From Rhodocyclaceae bacterium (GTDB lineage Bacteria; Pseudomonadota; Gammaproteobacteria; Burkholderiales; Rhodocyclaceae), in NCBI GenBank assembly GCA_017444505.1, contig JAFSWK010000098.1, positions 1 to 8,816 of the forward strand: a DNA stretch of 8,816 nt, written 5' to 3'. The stretch's first letter is position 1. The number at the start of each line of letters is the position of its first letter. Below the pieces are notes generated by a model. It was not told the origin of the DNA, did no database searches, and was given only the letters and a program-made list of their open reading frames with translations. Positions 7,559 to 8,816 of the stretch are shown in pieces. The translations under genes and the position numbers were made by a program.

Positions 7559-8365
7559 TCAATTCAGGGCTACGAATGAAAAGCGGACTTTGTCCGACAG
7601 CCAGAATACGTTTAAGGCTTCATATTCCAGCGGCAGCACGCGCTTGACGCGGTCAAAACGGGTTTGCACGATGAGGTTCGCGCCCACGCCATCGTGCGGG
7701 CTGACCGAGCGACGGCGCGACAATTCCCAGGTGCGCGAAGAAAAGCGGAACGGGCGGGAAGTGAGCGCGCCCACCGGGCACAGGTCGATGACGTTGCCGG
7801 ACAATTCCGAATCCAGCGTGCGCCCGAGGAAGGGCATGATTTCGGCATGTTCGCCGCGATACGCCTGCCCCAGTTCCATGTCGCCCGCAATTTCCTGCAT
7901 GAAGCGCACGCAGCGGGTGCAGTTGATGCAGCGGGTCATGTCGGTGGACACCAGCGGCCCTAGGTCTTTGTTGAACACGACGCGCTTTTCTTCGCCATAG
8001 CGCGACTGGCCGCAGCCATAGCCGACAGACAAATCCTGCAACTGGCATTCGCCACCCTGGTCGCAAATCGGGCAATCGAGCGGGTGATTGATGAGCAGGA
8101 ATTCCATCACCGCCTTTTGCGCCTTGAGCGCACTTTCCGAATGCGTCCACACCTTCATGCCGTCGGTCACGGGCGTGGCACAGGCGGGCAGCGCCTTGGG
8201 CGCCTTTTCTACCTGTACCAGACACATGCGGCAGTTGGCGGCAATCGACAGTTTGCGGTGATAGCAAAAATGCGGAATGTAGACGCCAGCGAGGTTGGCC
8301 GCTTCCATCACGGTGCAGCCTTCGTTTACCTGGAGCGCCTTTCCGTCGATTTCGATCTCTAGCAT
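7559..8365 (-). CDS. nuoG: NuoG N-terminal part: Fe-S domain (268 aa, ends at the internal TGA)
   Basis: This is the N-terminal third of NuoG, opening with ATG 8365, which overlaps the nuoF TAG. It holds a full set of cluster ligands. The 2Fe-2S N1b site is Cys34, Cys45, Cys48 and Cys62 (HFCYH, NCRMC, PACATPV). The N5 site is His94, Cys98, Cys101 and Cys107 in HPLDCPICDQGGEC. The N4 site is Cys146, Cys149, Cys152 and Cys196 (TRCINCTRCVRF, IDLCPVGALTS). After this, residues 212-268 (TWELSRRRSVSPHDGVGAN onward) lead to the usual domain boundary. The extra N7 cysteines of E. coli NuoG are absent, as expected for betaproteobacteria. The 268-aa product therefore resembles HoxU-type diaphorase subunits, which keep only this Fe-S part. 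Whether it accumulates is unknown. It has only a weak ribosome site (TGAG) and probably depends on nuoF translation. Confidence 0.9.
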   Translation of the reverse strand: MLEIEIDGKALQVNEGCTVMEAANLAGVYIPHFCYHRKLSIAANCRMCLVQVEKAPKALPACATPVTDGMKVWTHSESALKAQKAVMEFLLINHPLDCPICDQGGECQLQDLSVGYGCGQSRYGEEKRVVFNKDLGPLVSTDMTRCINCTRCVRFMQEIAGDMELGQAYRGEHAEIMPFLGRTLDSELSGNVIDLCPVGALTSRPFRFSSRTWELSRRRSVSPHDGVGANLIVQTRFDRVKRVLPLEYEALNVFWLSDKVRFSFVALN

Positions 8366-8816
8366 GACGGACTCACATAGATCTGGCTGCCGGCACGCTG
8401 CACATCGGGCGGCACAGGACAGGTCTTGTGCTCAATGTGCCAGGCAAACTCGGATTGGAAATGTTTCAGGAATCCCCGCACCGGCATGGCGGCAGCATCT
8501 CCGAGGGCACAGACGGTGCGCCCCATGATGTTGCCCGCCACCGATTCGAGCAGTTCCAGGTCTTCTTCCCTGCCCTGCCCGTTTTCAATGCGGTGCACGA
8601 TGCGATACAGCCAGCCCGTCCCTTCGCGGCACGGCGTGCACTGGCCACAGGATTCTTCGTGATAGAAGTAGGACAGACGTTCCAGCGCCTTGACCATGCA
8701 GACGCTTTCATCCATCACAATCACCGCGCCCGAGCCGAGCATGGAACCGGCAGCGGCGATGGAGTCGTAATCCATCGTGCAGTCCATGATGATGTCCGCA
8801 GGCAGCACCGGCGCGG
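8359..8816 (-). CDS. nuoF: NADH-quinone oxidoreductase subunit F, C-terminal part (5' end outside window)
   Basis: NuoF is the complex I subunit that binds NADH and FMN and holds the 4Fe-4S cluster N3. Only about the last 152 of some 430 residues are here. The N-terminal NADH and FMN sites lie beyond the right edge. The frame is open to the edge, with APVLPADIIMD as its first residues; the codon at 8808 is GTG and is not a start. Cluster N3 ligands are the three cysteines of ESCGQCTPCREG (codons near 8649-8629) and the fourth in GRTVCALGDAAAMPV (near 8511). The ending SEFAWHIEHKTC followed by a short Pro-rich tail fits the family, although the tail is variable. The stop is TAG. The last 7 bases overlap the start of nuoG, which suggests translational coupling. 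Confidence 0.97.
   Translation of the reverse strand, partial: APVLPADIIMDCTMDYDSIAAAGSMLGSGAVIVMDESVCMVKALERLSYFYHEESCGQCTPCREGTGWLYRIVHRIENGQGREEDLELLESVAGNIMGRTVCALGDAAAMPVRGFLKHFQSEFAWHIEHKTCPVPPDVQRAGSQIYVSPSC

Larger units (their letters stand above)
6005..8365 (-). pseudogene. nuoG: nuoG, NADH-quinone oxidoreductase subunit G, interrupted by one in-frame TGA
   Basis: This is the large Fe-S subunit of the complex I peripheral arm, which carries electrons from the NuoF flavin side to NuoI. The complete frame is 787 codons including the final TAA, so 786 residues if the internal TGA is counted. This is the normal length for betaproteobacterial NuoG (about 775-790). Codon 269, at 7561-7559, is TGA. 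Upstream the protein reads WLSDKVRFSFVALN and downstream AERLGVPMIRRG, in the same frame with nothing missing. As I recall related proteins, this spot reads like LN-S-ERL-KPMI, so one codon has changed and no base is gained or lost. One-step origins include CGA, TGG, TCA and TGC. The two halves are described separately. The gene overlaps nuoF by 7 bases and nuoH by 1. I label it broken because a standard reading gives no full-length protein. A sequencing error, a true nonsense mutation, or a functional split are all possible. Confidence 0.85.

Noticed and set aside
7500..7561. Internal TGA of nuoG read as selenocysteine
   Set aside because: The bases after the TGA hold only a short 5-bp inverted repeat with no GGUC-type apical loop at the distance used by bacterial SECIS elements. 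The position is also in a linker, not at a known catalytic or cysteine site of NuoG.
6062..7579. 505-codon plus-strand open frame opposite the nuoG C-terminal part
   Set aside because: It is the antisense shadow of nuoG with His/Gln/Arg-rich translation. Its end near the internal TGA is a coincidence of frame and is not evidence for a gene.

Overview
The whole window is one stretch of a bacterial respiratory complex I (NADH:quinone oxidoreductase, NDH-1) operon, read entirely from the minus strand. In transcription order, from high to low coordinates, it holds the 3' part of nuoF, then nuoG, nuoH, nuoI, nuoJ, nuoK and nuoL, and then most of nuoM, which runs off the left edge. Gene order, subunit lengths (NuoI 161 aa, NuoK about 102 aa, NuoJ with a charged C-terminal tail), a NuoG without the extra N7 cluster cysteines, and the GC-rich composition all point to a betaproteobacterium, most likely of the Burkholderiales type. 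I cannot name a genus.

Region by region: 8359-8816 is the NuoF C-terminus with the N3 cluster ligands. 6005-8365 is nuoG, a 787-codon frame with one in-frame TGA at codon 269 (7561-7559). 4956-6005 is nuoH, 4457-4942 nuoI, 3803-4435 nuoJ, 3490-3798 nuoK, 1461-3482 nuoL, and 1-1429 nuoM (3' end missing). Genes overlap or lie 4 to 31 bases apart, so there is no room for an internal promoter or terminator and I see none. No gene-free stretch longer than about 31-46 bases exists, and I see no RNA genes, mobile elements, repeats or CRISPR.

How the products work together: NuoF (NADH/FMN side, N3) and NuoG (N1b, N4, N5) form the NADH-oxidising arm. NuoI (N6a, N6b) carries electrons onward to the quinone site next to NuoH. 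NuoH, J, K, L and M are the membrane arm that couples quinone reduction to ion pumping. All subunits except NuoG look intact as far as the window shows.

The one real anomaly is nuoG. The reading frame stays the same on both sides of the TGA and both halves match NuoG, so a single base substitution (real mutation or sequence error) explains it. The stop falls after every Fe-S ligand and just before the molybdopterin-oxidoreductase-like domain, with an in-frame GTG and ATG 15 and 21 bases downstream. A split but still working NuoG is therefore possible, though not shown. I found no undescribed system here beyond that.
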